Of a DNA stretch of 64,000 bases, positions 27,467 to 36,185 are shown one piece after another. Source of the DNA: an uncultured Psychrobacter sp. (GTDB lineage: Bacteria > Pseudomonadota > Gammaproteobacteria > Pseudomonadales > Moraxellaceae); contig NZ_CANMRN010000009.1 in NCBI RefSeq assembly GCF_947500265.1, forward strand, positions 1 through 64,000, read 5' to 3'. Position 1 is the first letter of the stretch. The number at the start of each line of letters is the position of its first letter. Under the pieces are notes generated by a model. It was given only the letters and a program-made list of their open reading frames with translations, was not told the origin of the DNA and did not search any database. The position numbers and the translations under genes were made by a program.

Positions 27467-28531
27467 TTATTCAACACCCAAGAATTCTAGAAATTCTGGA
27501 CTCTCAAAACTCGCCTGATATAGCACGCCATCTTCACGATAGATTGCAGGCGTCGCCATTACTGCGAGTCCAGCTGCTTTTTCACGATTGGGTGTTACAT
27601 GGTCAACCGTACAACTTGCTGATGCAGGTGTCATTTCACCCTGCAGCATAGCTTTGTCAAATGCCTGACGACGACTGTCTTCATTCGCTTGGCACCAGAT
27701 ACCACGCATCTGCTTCGGTGACGCCTCATATATCGGATAGCCGATGACATTGACCGTCACGCCTTTTGCATTGAGCGATGGCACTTGCTGATGTAATCGG
27801 CGGCAATAAGGGCAGTTCACATCATCCGCTACATAGATAACGGCTCTCTCAGTAGTGGTTGCTGGATAAGTAATCAGCTGGCTTTTGTCTAATGACGCAA
27901 ACACAGACTGGTTTTTACGTTTTTCAAAGTTCTCATCGAGGCCGATAAACTGACCATTTTCGATAACTGATATTTCGCCATCGGTAATATACTGCGCATC
28001 ATCCGATAGTAAAAACGGCACCCCTTCTAGCGTTGCTCCCCAGATGACACCCGGTACTGCGGTATAAAAGAATGGCGTTTTAGCACTCATATTCTTAAGC
28101 GCAGTCATATTTGCTAGCATGTCAGACTTGACACTCGCATTGATAGGTTCGCCTACCTGCGCACTCGTACTACGTACTGGTGTTTTGGTCACTACCCGCT
28201 TACTTGGGTTTTTCTGTAGCTCACCCTGTATGACATATCTACCATCTTCAGTGATGTGCAGGGGCAGTTGTCCGGCCAAATTCACTTGATACATATTAGG
28301 CAGTTTTGATGGCAAAATAGAAGTAATCTGTGTTTTGATACCTGCTTGGGTCAGTACTTGGCGCAATCGCTTATCAACAGTCGCACTCACTGTCTGAGTT
28401 GCTTGCGAATTTGTAGTGTTTTGCGTTACGTTATTGCTATTAGCATCCGCTGAACTTGGCTGAGCGCAAGCAGTGGTTGCTAATAGTATGACGCTGATTA
28501 GACTAGTGGACTTTAATACAGGTAATGTCAC
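27467..28531 (-). CDS. DsbC-like thiol:disulfide interchange protein with doubled N-terminal domain
   Basis: This 354-residue periplasmic protein resembles DsbC, the disulfide isomerase and reductase. The thioredoxin-fold part has the active site CPYC (240-243), a second Cys pair C280 and C307 matching DsbC's structural disulfide, and the cis-Pro loop ATPAI (P328). Two stretches before it look like DsbC_N dimerisation domains: 52-108 (MYQVNLAGQLPLHITEDGRYV) and 142-200 (IWGATLEGVPFLLSDDAQYI). The N-terminus could be cut by signal peptidase I (ACA-QP) or lipidated at Cys22. E. coli DsbC is about 236 residues, so the extra domain accounts for the length. Confidence 0.82.
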   Translation of the reverse strand: MTLPVLKSTSLISVILLATTACAQPSSADANSNNVTQNTTNSQATQTVSATVDKRLRQVLTQAGIKTQITSILPSKLPNMYQVNLAGQLPLHITEDGRYVIQGELQKNPSKRVVTKTPVRSTSAQVGEPINASVKSDMLANMTALKNMSAKTPFFYTAVPGVIWGATLEGVPFLLSDDAQYITDGEISVIENGQFIGLDENFEKRKNQSVFASLDKSQLITYPATTTERAVIYVADDVNCPYCRRLHQQVPSLNAKGVTVNVIGYPIYEASPKQMRGIWCQANEDSRRQAFDKAMLQGEMTPASASCTVDHVTPNREKAAGLAVMATPAIYREDGVLYQASFESPEFLEFLGVE

Positions 28532-28908
28532 AGAGAGATTCCTATCTGGTTTTTAATAATGACAGTTTTCAATATTAAGACCAATTCCAAATCTACAACT
28601 AACTGAAAGGTAACAATACATTTTCTGATTAGTCAGATTTTTAGAGTTGGTTTAAGGGTTGTCTGTCATAAAAATATAGATAAAAAAGACTGTAGCATAT
28701 GAGATAGTTTTGCAAAGCACTAAATGGCTAATGTCGCAAAACTGCTACTTAGCTTTAAGAGATAGGCAACACAGCTAGATAATAGACATAAATACTATAT
28801 AGCAGACCGCAAAAAGCAGCACACTGGGTAGCGGCTGCTAATGGGTTCAAAACGATAGTTTCAAGGCAAATACTAAGGCCAAAGCTTAATAGTTTTAGTG
28901 CTCATTTA
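28532..28908. other. Intergenic region dsbC-like / rsuA
   Basis: These 377 bases between two minus-strand genes are AT-rich and presumably hold the dsbC-like gene's promoter. No supported ORF, tRNA or hairpin was found. Confidence 0.55.
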
Positions 28909-29613
28909 TTAAAACTTGGCAACTTCTTCTGGCGTTAAGAAACGGCTATCGCCTTTTTCTAGACCTTCTAGATTGATGTGACCGATACTGGCGCGGTGCA
29001 GCTCAGTTACTCGATTACCAAAGTAGCCCATCATACGTTTGACCTGATGGTATTTGCCCTGCTCTAACGTCAGACGTGCATGTTTTTCATCAATGAACTC
29101 AAGAACAGCAGGCTTGGTTGGCTCATAATCACCTTCAAGCAAGATGCCTTCAGCCACTTTCTTAACGGCTTTTTCTTGTGCATCATTATCCATTGCATCT
29201 GCCAAAGTCAGCTCATACACCTTTGCATGCTCGTGCTTAGGACTGGTGACACGATGTAGCCAGCCACCATCATCACTCATCAGCAACGCACCAGTGGTAT
29301 CGACATCGAGACGTCCAGCGATACGCAAGCTACCCAATTCTGGTACAGCAATCAGTTCGGTGACGATTGGATACTCTTTAACTTTTAACGTGCATTCGAA
29401 ACCTTCAGGCTTATATAACAAGATATAGCGATTGCCAGCAGCGACCGATAATGGCTCGCCCGCCCACATCACATCATCATTGACGACATCGACATGTAGG
29501 CCAGGATCTTTAACCACTTGATCGTTTACAGTGATTTCGCCGGCGTGCATGATCTTTTTTGACTCTTTACGCGACAGCTCGGTGGCTTTACTAATGAATT
29601 TATCTAAACGCAT
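28909..29613 (-). CDS. rsuA: 16S rRNA pseudouridine(516) synthase RsuA
   Basis: RsuA converts U516 of 16S rRNA to pseudouridine. The product has an N-terminal S4 RNA-binding domain (MRLDKFISKATELSRKESKK) and the RsuA/RluB-type catalytic core with catalytic Asp in AGRLDVDTTGALL, plus KVYELTL and the C-terminal EQGKYHQVKRMMGYFG. I chose ATG 29613 because the family starts at MRLDKF; the in-frame ATG at 29628 would add five residues. RsuA is favoured over RluB and RluE by the overall length (234 residues) and the S4 domain, but is not proved. Confidence 0.87.
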   Translation of the reverse strand: MRLDKFISKATELSRKESKKIMHAGEITVNDQVVKDPGLHVDVVNDDVMWAGEPLSVAAGNRYILLYKPEGFECTLKVKEYPIVTELIAVPELGSLRIAGRLDVDTTGALLMSDDGGWLHRVTSPKHEHAKVYELTLADAMDNDAQEKAVKKVAEGILLEGDYEPTKPAVLEFIDEKHARLTLEQGKYHQVKRMMGYFGNRVTELHRASIGHINLEGLEKGDSRFLTPEEVAKF

Positions 29614-29810
29614 ACTATTTACTACCATCGGTTTTATTATACCAGCCCTAAATCAGAAACTAACGACGCCAGCACTCAGCCGTGAGCGGCTCGTTATCTT
29701 CGATGGTTAGAAATGGTACTATAATGAAAAATTAAATGAACACTGTACTCAATACAAAAGCCAGTGAAAGTCAGACCAGTTTAACATATCCAACCTAAGC
29801 CTGATGAAAT

Positions 29811-30413
29811 ATGAGCTATCAAACGCTAAAACGTGCCGTTACCACGCGACTCGAAATTAAAAAATCTGAGTTTATCGCTTACGCCTATCCGGTGACTTCT
29901 CGCGAGCAAGCAATGTTTCACGTGGAACAACTACGAGAGCAATATCCCGATGCCCGCCATTTCTGCTGGGCATATATTATCGGTGATCCAGATAATACCA
30001 CCAGTGCTGGTTTCGATGATGATGGTGAGCCAAGCGGTACAGCGGGTCGACCGATATTGAATGTATTGCAGCATAAGTCGATCGGCAACGTAATTGTCAT
30101 CGTGGTGCGTTATTTCGGTGGTATCAAATTGGGTGCTGGCGGTCTGACGCGTGCTTATGCAGGCTCTGCCCAAGCGGCCGTCGACGAGATGATACTAAAC
30201 CCTTATGTACCGATGACCCAGATTCAGATACTGGCAGAGTTTGCGACTGAAGCGCAATGCCGCTATATGATAGAGAGCCTTGGCGGTCATATCGACGATG
30301 TCTCCTATAGCAAACAAGTGACCTTAACCGCCACACTTGCTGAAGCAGATGTCGAAAATTTAAAAGCGCGTTTAGCAATGGATGGTCGAGTATTGGACAA
30401 TTCAGAGGATTAA
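29811..30413 (+). CDS. YigZ/IMPACT family protein
   Basis: The 200-residue protein belongs to the UPF0029/IMPACT family, of which E. coli YigZ is a member. Eukaryotic IMPACT is a translation regulator binding GCN1; the bacterial function is unclear. The N-terminal IMPACT domain includes KKSEFIAYAYPV, FCWAYIIGD, FDDDGEPSGTAGRPIL and RYFGGIKLGAGGLTRAYAGSA, and a C-terminal ferredoxin-like DUF1949 region follows. A near-perfect parS site is embedded at 29914-29929, where it encodes FHVEQ. It stands alone, divergent from rsuA. Confidence 0.9.
   Translation: MSYQTLKRAVTTRLEIKKSEFIAYAYPVTSREQAMFHVEQLREQYPDARHFCWAYIIGDPDNTTSAGFDDDGEPSGTAGRPILNVLQHKSIGNVIVIVVRYFGGIKLGAGGLTRAYAGSAQAAVDEMILNPYVPMTQIQILAEFATEAQCRYMIESLGGHIDDVSYSKQVTLTATLAEADVENLKARLAMDGRVLDNSED
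29914..29929. other. parS-like site, 15/16
   Basis: tgtttcacgtggaaca differs from the consensus at one base. It is inside the yigZ-like coding sequence. Confidence 0.65.
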
Positions 30414-30480
30414 AATCTAACTAACTACTCTCATCGACCGTTTTAGATAGTTCTCTTTTCAATATGCTTATTTGTCAGAT

Positions 30481-30588
30481 TTTTCAATAATTGCTTCTTG
30501 GTAAATACTTTTTAGCAGCTACTTCTCAGTAATTGCTTTCAGTAGCCAATTTCCAGTAGCGGTTTTCAGTAACTGTTTCCAGTAATCA
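30481..30588. repeat. Degenerate 13-14-bp tandem repeat
   Basis: Eight consecutive units of 13-14 bases fill the spacer before the YheT gene, starting at 30481, 30495, 30509, 30523, 30537, 30550, 30563 and 30576. Their shared core is tt(t/c)ccagta (units vary, for example tttccagtagcgg and ttttcagtaactg). The pattern stops about 110 bases before the next start codon. Confidence 0.7.
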
Positions 30589-30696
30589 TGCGTTCACTGA
30601 AAATTATTGGTTTTCACAGGTACTGGCGTTATGATAAAAAAACCTTTATCACACTACTCTATTTGTTTTTCCACGATCATTAAATAAGACCAAAAT

Positions 30697-31794
30697 ATGT
30701 CAACTTCAACCAAACCTTTTTCTCCAGCCCCTTTTAAGCCGCCCTTTTGGCTAACCAATCCACACTTGCAAAGCATCTTGCCTAAGTTTTTCGCGCCAAA
30801 GGCACCGACCTACCGCCGTGTGGTCGAAAAAGACTCACTGGACGAGAGCGATATTGCCTATGACTTCTATGATGCGCACCCTATAGAAGCATCAAAAGAT
30901 GGCGAACTTGAGCAAACCCCATTGATTGTCCTCTTCCACGGCATGGAAGGCAGTAGTGACAGTCATTACGCTCGCGCACTGGCGTACCAAATGCACGCGC
31001 AAGGCTGGCATTTTGTGGTGGCGCATTTCCGTAGTTGCGGTGGTATTCCTGCTAGTGGCACGGTGTTCTATAATGCAGGCGACACTGACGAGGTGCATCA
31101 TGCACTACAGAATTTGCGAGAGCAGTATGCCAATATCTACGCAGTTGGCGTCTCATTAGGTGGCAATGCACTGGCCAAATACATGGGCGAATATGAGGAC
31201 AAAGTCCTTTGTAAAGGTGCCGTTGTTATCTCCGCGCCAGTCGATATGTCTTCAGCTGCCATTACTATGCACAGCTTCTTGAGTCATCGTATCTATACGC
31301 CTTATCTGCTTAACCCAATTATCAAAAAAGCATTGGCGAACGATCTCACGCAGGATGAAATCAATTCTATCAAAGCTGCCAATCGTATCAGTGATTTTGA
31401 TGATATTTTTACTGCGCCACGTCACGGATATCGCTCCAAAAACGACTATTACCATACTGCATCCGCCATGCCGTATTTGCGCAACGTCACTCACCCTCTG
31501 CTATTAATCAGTGCAAAAGATGATCCTTTCATCGGCTTTACTGCTACCCCAAATGATGTCTCTGAGAGTGTCACCATCTTAGATACTGAGCACGGTGGAC
31601 ACATCGGTTATCTGCGCTATCGCTCAGACAATGGTCATTCCAAAAGCAAATCGTCTGTCAGTAATAATAAAGAGTCCAAGACTTCAAAATTCGATATTAA
31701 CTGGATACCTGAGACGGTCAGCGCTTATTTTAATTGGATTGGTGTGGCTTCTATTAGCGAGTCTTCTCAGGATGTGGGCTCTGACAATAAATAA
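30697..31794 (+). CDS. YheT-family alpha/beta hydrolase
   Basis: This 365-residue protein belongs to the YheT/AB-hydrolase (ABHD1/2/3-like) group. The oxyanion region is HGMEGS (81-86), the nucleophile is Ser153 in GVSLGGNAL, and the downstream Asp (AKDDPF) and His (EHGGHIGY) complete the expected triad. The N-terminal PFWLTNPHLQSILPKF segment is characteristic. The substrate is unknown; an esterase or lipase-like role is inferred. The C-terminal 50 residues are Ser/Lys-rich and less conserved. It lies 59 bases upstream of a thioesterase gene and is probably cotranscribed with it. Confidence 0.88.
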   Translation: MSTSTKPFSPAPFKPPFWLTNPHLQSILPKFFAPKAPTYRRVVEKDSLDESDIAYDFYDAHPIEASKDGELEQTPLIVLFHGMEGSSDSHYARALAYQMHAQGWHFVVAHFRSCGGIPASGTVFYNAGDTDEVHHALQNLREQYANIYAVGVSLGGNALAKYMGEYEDKVLCKGAVVISAPVDMSSAAITMHSFLSHRIYTPYLLNPIIKKALANDLTQDEINSIKAANRISDFDDIFTAPRHGYRSKNDYYHTASAMPYLRNVTHPLLLISAKDDPFIGFTATPNDVSESVTILDTEHGGHIGYLRYRSDNGHSKSKSSVSNNKESKTSKFDINWIPETVSAYFNWIGVASISESSQDVGSDNK

Positions 31795-31853
31795 TCACTG
31801 TCATCAATGACAAAATAATAATGCCAACGTTTATAACCTTTTGAGAGTGTTTT

Positions 31854-32405
31854 ATGTACCCATTTATCCGTTATGCTAGCACCATTGCTCATGCTGCCTT
31901 AAAAGCAAAAAAGGGCAACACACTGACGTTTAAGGACACCAGTGAGATTCAGTTTCGCTGCCGCTTATCCGATATAGATAATTTTTTGGAGATGAATAAC
32001 GGCCGCGTATTTACGCTTTATGATTTGGGTCGTATGGACTTTGCAGTACGGACTGGTCTTGGCAAGCAGTTGTTAAAACAACGCTGGGGTTTGGTCATCG
32101 CTGGCAGCACTATTCAATACCGCAAGCGTATTCGCGCCTTTCAAAAAGTCACGCTCAAGACCAAAATCGTCGGTATCGACGCGCGCTGGTTGTATATAGA
32201 GCAATCAATGTGGGTCAAAGGACAGCCTTGCTCATCTGGACTACTGCGTACTGGTGTGACCAAGGGTGGTAGAGTGATTGACACGGCACAAGTATTGGCT
32301 GCACTTGGCCAATCTGACTGGGATCTACCGCCAACGGGTTACGTGGCTGAGTGGATCAAAAGTGATGCTGATCGACCGTGGCCGCCTGTCGATACAGCTG
32401 ACTAA
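31854..32405 (+). CDS. Hotdog-fold acyl-CoA thioesterase family protein
   Basis: This 183-residue protein has the hotdog-fold pattern of the THEM6-like thioesterase group: DIDNFLEMNNGRVFTLYDLGR followed by VIAGSTIQYRKRIRAFQKVTLKT and WLYIEQSMWVKG. The DIDNFLEMNNGRV stretch replaces the catalytic DxNxHMNN-type motif and keeps the Asp and Asn. It probably hydrolyses acyl-CoA or a related thioester, but the substrate is not readable. It follows the YheT-like hydrolase closely on the same strand. Confidence 0.78.
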   Translation: MYPFIRYASTIAHAALKAKKGNTLTFKDTSEIQFRCRLSDIDNFLEMNNGRVFTLYDLGRMDFAVRTGLGKQLLKQRWGLVIAGSTIQYRKRIRAFQKVTLKTKIVGIDARWLYIEQSMWVKGQPCSSGLLRTGVTKGGRVIDTAQVLAALGQSDWDLPPTGYVAEWIKSDADRPWPPVDTAD

Positions 32406-32534
32406 CTTAACTTTATAAGCTAGAAATCCATTACTTTTAACTTATTTAACAGATAGTACAAGCAAGCAACCTTATAGCTACTATTTCATAACAACTCATT
32501 ATATAAATACATATAATAAATGTTAGGATAGTAG

Positions 32535-32548
32535 TGAGTATATACTCA
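32535..32548. promoter_or_regulatory. Perfect 14-bp palindrome upstream of the DsrE gene
   Basis: tgagtatatactca is self-complementary over 14 bases and lies 34 bases before the DsrE-type start codon, a position expected for an operator. No regulator family can be assigned. Confidence 0.45.
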
Positions 32549-32582
32549 GACAAAACAAATATAGTCTTATAAGGAGAATAAT

Positions 32583-32960
32583 ATGGCTAATACAACAGAT
32601 TATGTCGGCACGTTATTTGATAATAGCGAATCAAACCCAAGCAAAATTACTTTAGCGTTTACCATGGCAGGCGTGGCACTAAAAAAAGGCCATTCTGCTA
32701 CTGTGATATTAATGGTGGATGCGGTGCATCTGGCAAAACCAAACGCGCTAGACAATGTAGATATCGGCGATCCGTTTGAGCCAGCTGGTGAGTTACTAGA
32801 GACCTTTATTGAAAAAGGTGGCCAAGTATTGGTCTGCGGCGCTTGTATGAAACACAACGGCGTAGAAGAGTCAGATATCGATAAGCGTTTTGAAGTGATT
32901 AGCGGTGATGATGTGGTTGAGCTACTTATGAATGCGAAAGGGTCGTTGCAGTTGAATTAA
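32583..32960 (+). CDS. DsrE-family protein
   Basis: The 125-residue protein shares the DsrE/F/H-like fold found in sulfur-transfer and small-molecule binding proteins. The first strand-helix is ITLAFTMAGVALKKGHSATVILMVDAVHLA, and the C-terminal half holds GGQVLVCGACMKHNGV with Cys residues in the place where DsrE-like proteins carry their reactive thiol, followed by the ISGDDVVELL end. The role in this cell is unknown; sulfur relay is only a possibility because no tus or dsr genes are near. An AAGGAG ribosome site precedes the ATG. Confidence 0.85.
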   Translation: MANTTDYVGTLFDNSESNPSKITLAFTMAGVALKKGHSATVILMVDAVHLAKPNALDNVDIGDPFEPAGELLETFIEKGGQVLVCGACMKHNGVEESDIDKRFEVISGDDVVELLMNAKGSLQLN

Positions 32961-33000
32961 GATGCTCGTGAATGATTCATTTGTATAATTCTACTAGATA

Positions 33001-33037
33001 GTAAAGAAACATCAGATATTCTGGTGTTTCTTTTTTC
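33001..33037 (+). terminator. Terminator downstream of the DsrE gene
   Basis: A 14-bp stem (aaagaaacatcaga, 33003-33016; tctggtgtttcttt, 33020-33033) with one G-T pair and a 3-nt loop is followed by Ts. Confidence 0.88.
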
Positions 33038-33248
33038 GTTTAGATTGGCAGGGTACTTGCTGATAACATATCGCAAACCCTACCATTAATAATAACGATT
33101 TTACCCGCTCTATTTCACAGAGTATGATGAACACTGGTAGTACACACCCTATCTATCGTGACTGCTCATTATCTGACTATTATATTTACAATGTATGCCC
33201 GCATCATAGGCTGGGCATAGCTAACACTATGTAGGACAACCGAATACT

Positions 33249-33503
33249 ATGGCCAACTTCCCCACTATCAGAATACGTACGCGCCGCAAATATTATCGCC
33301 TTATCTTTACAGGCCTGATGGCAATGATGATGTCACTGATTATCTCAACAGCCCTGTTGGTAGTCAAACAAGGCTTTATCGAAGGATTTTTTATGGAGTT
33401 GATGCACTCTTGGGGATTGGCCTTTATGTTTGCATGGCCAAGTGCATACATCTGCGCCTATCTAGTACAAGAGCATGTACTGAGTAGAATAGAGTTTTAT
33501 TAA
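33249..33503 (+). CDS. DUF2798 membrane protein
   Basis: This 84-residue protein has two predicted TM helices (YYRLIFTGLMAMMMSLIISTALLV is split as LIFTGLMAMMMSLIISTALL and the later LAFMFAWPSAYICAYLV) and the DUF2798 pattern of a short basic start, a TM helix, an FMELMHSWGL linker and a second TM helix. The function is unknown. It is monocistronic with weak ribosome-binding signals. Confidence 0.75.
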   Translation: MANFPTIRIRTRRKYYRLIFTGLMAMMMSLIISTALLVVKQGFIEGFFMELMHSWGLAFMFAWPSAYICAYLVQEHVLSRIEFY

Positions 33504-33905
33504 ACAGTATCGATAGCTATCATAATTCTGAGTCATCGTCGTTATAAGATAGTTTAGATATAGGGCAAGCAAGTCAAGGTTCTATAGAGAATAGACTGAA
33601 CTGGCCTAATGCCGTATTCCATATATATGCGATTGACTATCTAACGCTAGAAAATATTACTGATGTAAGCCAAGCTTTCTATAACAACATCCCGTTAGCG
33701 CAAATGTATCCAACTCCTAGACGACCAGTCTATTTTTAAGTATAGTGTCTTTGTTAGCCGATAACCTATAAGCATCATTATCATGGTATCGTTTCTACTA
33801 GAAGAAAAAATACATCGATGAGTGATCTCAATGACATGATGTTTATAGTCGGTTATTCATACACTTATACATAAATTAAATCATAAATATATAAAGGAAA
33901 TCATC
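33504..33905. other. Intergenic region DUF2798 / MDR reductase
   Basis: These 402 AT-rich bases carry no supported gene. The last 20 bases include the AAGGAAA ribosome site of the next gene. Confidence 0.55.
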
Positions 33906-34883
33906 ATGCGTAGTGCTATTCATAACAGCTTTGGCAAACCTTCTGACGTATTGAGCGTTGGCGACAGCCCCATGCCCCAGCCTGCTGCCAACGAAGTCCG
34001 TATCAAAACCATTCTCTCCCCTATTCATAACCATGACTTGCTGACCGTAAGTGGTCAATACGGCTATAAGCCTGAGATGCCAGCCATCGGTGGTAGTGAG
34101 GCGCTAGGTATTATCGATGCTGTGGGTGATGACGTCACAGACCTAAGCGTCGGCCAACGTGTGGCGTGCGCTAGTGTACACGAGACGTGGGCAGAGTATT
34201 TTGTCGCCCCTGCCAGCATGGTATTTAACATGCCTGATAGTATTGAAGATGAGTTGGCTGCCCAACTGATTGCTATGCCGCTGTCTGCCCTAATGCTATT
34301 AGAATTCTTGGAAGTAGATAGTGGTCAATGGATTATTCATAACGCGGCGAATGGCGCTGTCGGTAAAACCCTTGCGATGCTAGCAGCAGCACGCGGTGTA
34401 AATACGATTAACCTCGTACGTAGTAAAGACGCGATAGCAGAGCTGACCTCGCTCGGTATTAAAAACAATGTCGTCACCGCTGATGATGACTGGAAAGACC
34501 AAGTTCGCGCTATCATTAGTGATGACAAAATTACAGCAGCCGTCGATTCAGTTGGTGGTGAATCGAGCAACGAGCTACTATCATTACTTGGCAGCAAAGG
34601 CACGCTGGTCTCATTTGGTATCATGTCAGGCAAGCCAATGGCATTAGACGCTGGTAGCTTAATCTTTAAGCAAGCCGTTGTAAAAGGGTTCTGGGGTAGC
34701 AAAACCAGCCAAGAAATGGATCTAGACAATAAACAACGTCTGATCACTGAGTTGCTAGAACGCGCATCGAATGGCGATTTAAAGCTACCGATCGAAGCCG
34801 TCTATAGTCTGGACGATATCGCAACCGCAGTGTCTGGAAAAGTACAATCAAGTAAAAAAGGCAAAGTTATCCTAAAGCCTTAA
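33906..34883 (+). CDS. Zinc-independent MDR family reductase (MECR/quinone-oxidoreductase-like)
   Basis: This 325-residue NAD(P)H-dependent oxidoreductase of the medium-chain dehydrogenase/reductase superfamily has a GroES-like N-terminal domain and a Rossmann domain with the nucleotide motif NAANGAVGKTLAMLAAARG. The zinc-ligand Cys residues of alcohol dehydrogenases are missing, so it is probably an enoyl or quinone reductase. The region ILSPIHNHDLLTVSGQYGYKPEMPAIGGSEALGII resembles mitochondrial-type enoyl reductases (ETR/MECR) and is broken here for length. Substrate and coenzyme are not established. Confidence 0.8.
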   Translation: MRSAIHNSFGKPSDVLSVGDSPMPQPAANEVRIKTILSPIHNHDLLTVSGQYGYKPEMPAIGGSEALGIIDAVGDDVTDLSVGQRVACASVHETWAEYFVAPASMVFNMPDSIEDELAAQLIAMPLSALMLLEFLEVDSGQWIIHNAANGAVGKTLAMLAAARGVNTINLVRSKDAIAELTSLGIKNNVVTADDDWKDQVRAIISDDKITAAVDSVGGESSNELLSLLGSKGTLVSFGIMSGKPMALDAGSLIFKQAVVKGFWGSKTSQEMDLDNKQRLITELLERASNGDLKLPIEAVYSLDDIATAVSGKVQSSKKGKVILKP

Positions 34884-34928
34884 GCGAAACTCTACCTTGT
34901 ATTGATTGTCATTGAAGGCATCATAAAT

Positions 34929-34979
34929 ATGAAAAGTCCATTTGTATTACTCGTTAGATAATACTATGGGCTTTTTTAT
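34929..34979 (+). terminator. Possible terminator downstream of the MDR reductase
   Basis: The imperfect stem aaaagtccat / atgggctttt, extended by tgtatta / taatact, has a long loop and a T-tract. Confidence 0.6.
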
Positions 34980-35074
34980 TTTAACCGTACTGTTGTTATG
35001 GTAATTCTAATGCAGACATATACATAAGCAATTACTCATCAACTCAAATAATAATATTTAATAAGGATATAACC

Positions 35075-36079
35075 ATGTCAAACGATACAACATTTAAAGC
35101 CTTAGTCGTCGAAGAAACCAGTAATGGTGAATTCAAAAAAAGTATTCAAGAGCGTAAAGTCAGTGACTTACCGGAGAATGACTTGCTCATCGAAGTGCAT
35201 TATTCATCATTAAACTTTAAAGATGCGATGTCGGCCACTGGTAATAAACGAATCACCAAACAGTACCCGCATACCCCAGGTATCGACGCAGCTGGCGTGG
35301 TCGTCAGTGATAAGTCAGGCACGTTTAGCGCAGGACAAGAAGTATTAGTATTCGGCTATGATCTTGGTATGGATACGGATGGTGGTCTCGGTCAAATGAT
35401 CTCAATCCCCGCAGAGTGGGCGCTACCTTGCCCAGAAACGCTGACGCTAAAAGAAGCAATGACCTATGGTACTGGCGGCCTAACCGCAGCACTAAGTGTG
35501 CAAAAGCTAGAGAAAATGGGCGCAAAACCAAGTGATGGCCCAGTTGCTGTAACAGGTGCAACAGGCGGCGTAGGTACGATCAGTATCGCTATCTTAAAGC
35601 AGCTCGGCTATGAGGTGATTGCGTTCTCAGGTAAGCCAGAGCAAAGCGAGCACTTAAAAGAGCTTGGCGCGAACGAAGTACGTCATCGCGATACCATCAA
35701 TGAAATCGGTAATAAACCTGTCGGCCGTGAGCTATGGGCAAACGCTATTGATACCATCGGTGGCGACTACCTATCTAACTTACTCAAACAAACCAAAGCG
35801 GGCGGCGCGGTGACGAGCTGTGGTCTAGCAGGTGGCGCTGAGTTTTCGATGACGGTCATGCCATTTATCACTAGAGCAGTATCATTATTGGGTATCGATT
35901 CGGTCTATATCCCACTGGCTGACAAGGAAGCCATTTGGAAACGTGTTGCCACTGATATGAAACTGCCTAATCTTGAGAGCTATGGTGAAGAGATTACGTT
36001 AGAGCAAACGCCAGAATACCTAGATCGCTTTATGTCTAGCAAGGTGGTTGGGCGTTATGTGGTGAATGTGAAGGGTTAG
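35075..36079 (+). CDS. YhdH/YhfP-family quinone oxidoreductase (AcuI-like)
   Basis: This 334-residue MDR enzyme matches the YhdH/YhfP/AcuI group, one of whose members, AcuI, reduces acrylyl-CoA with NADPH. Family motifs are VHYSSLNFKDAMSATGNKRI (LNFKD), HTPGIDAAGVV, the VLVFGYDLGM turn, MTYGTGGLTAALSV, and the coenzyme motif VTGATGGVGTISIAILK. No catalytic zinc ligands are present. The AAGGA ribosome site precedes ATG 35075. The previous gene encodes another MDR reductase on the same strand, but a hairpin separates them. Acrylyl-CoA as substrate is inferred from the family. Confidence 0.88.
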   Translation: MSNDTTFKALVVEETSNGEFKKSIQERKVSDLPENDLLIEVHYSSLNFKDAMSATGNKRITKQYPHTPGIDAAGVVVSDKSGTFSAGQEVLVFGYDLGMDTDGGLGQMISIPAEWALPCPETLTLKEAMTYGTGGLTAALSVQKLEKMGAKPSDGPVAVTGATGGVGTISIAILKQLGYEVIAFSGKPEQSEHLKELGANEVRHRDTINEIGNKPVGRELWANAIDTIGGDYLSNLLKQTKAGGAVTSCGLAGGAEFSMTVMPFITRAVSLLGIDSVYIPLADKEAIWKRVATDMKLPNLESYGEEITLEQTPEYLDRFMSSKVVGRYVVNVKG

Positions 36080-36109
36080 GTTTTTGACTTAGTAGTTAAA
36101 AATTATAAA

Positions 36110-36146
36110 AAAGGCAGCATCTCTTTTGAGGTGCTGCTTTCTTTCT
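36110..36146. terminator. Bidirectional terminator
   Basis: Stem gcagcatctc / gaggtgctgc (one G-T pair) with a 4-nt loop and flanking A and T runs lies between the convergent AcuI-like and OLD-type genes. Confidence 0.88.
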
Positions 36147-36185
36147 TAAGTATAATCAAAAATTAATTTCTCAGTATAGTTAATA

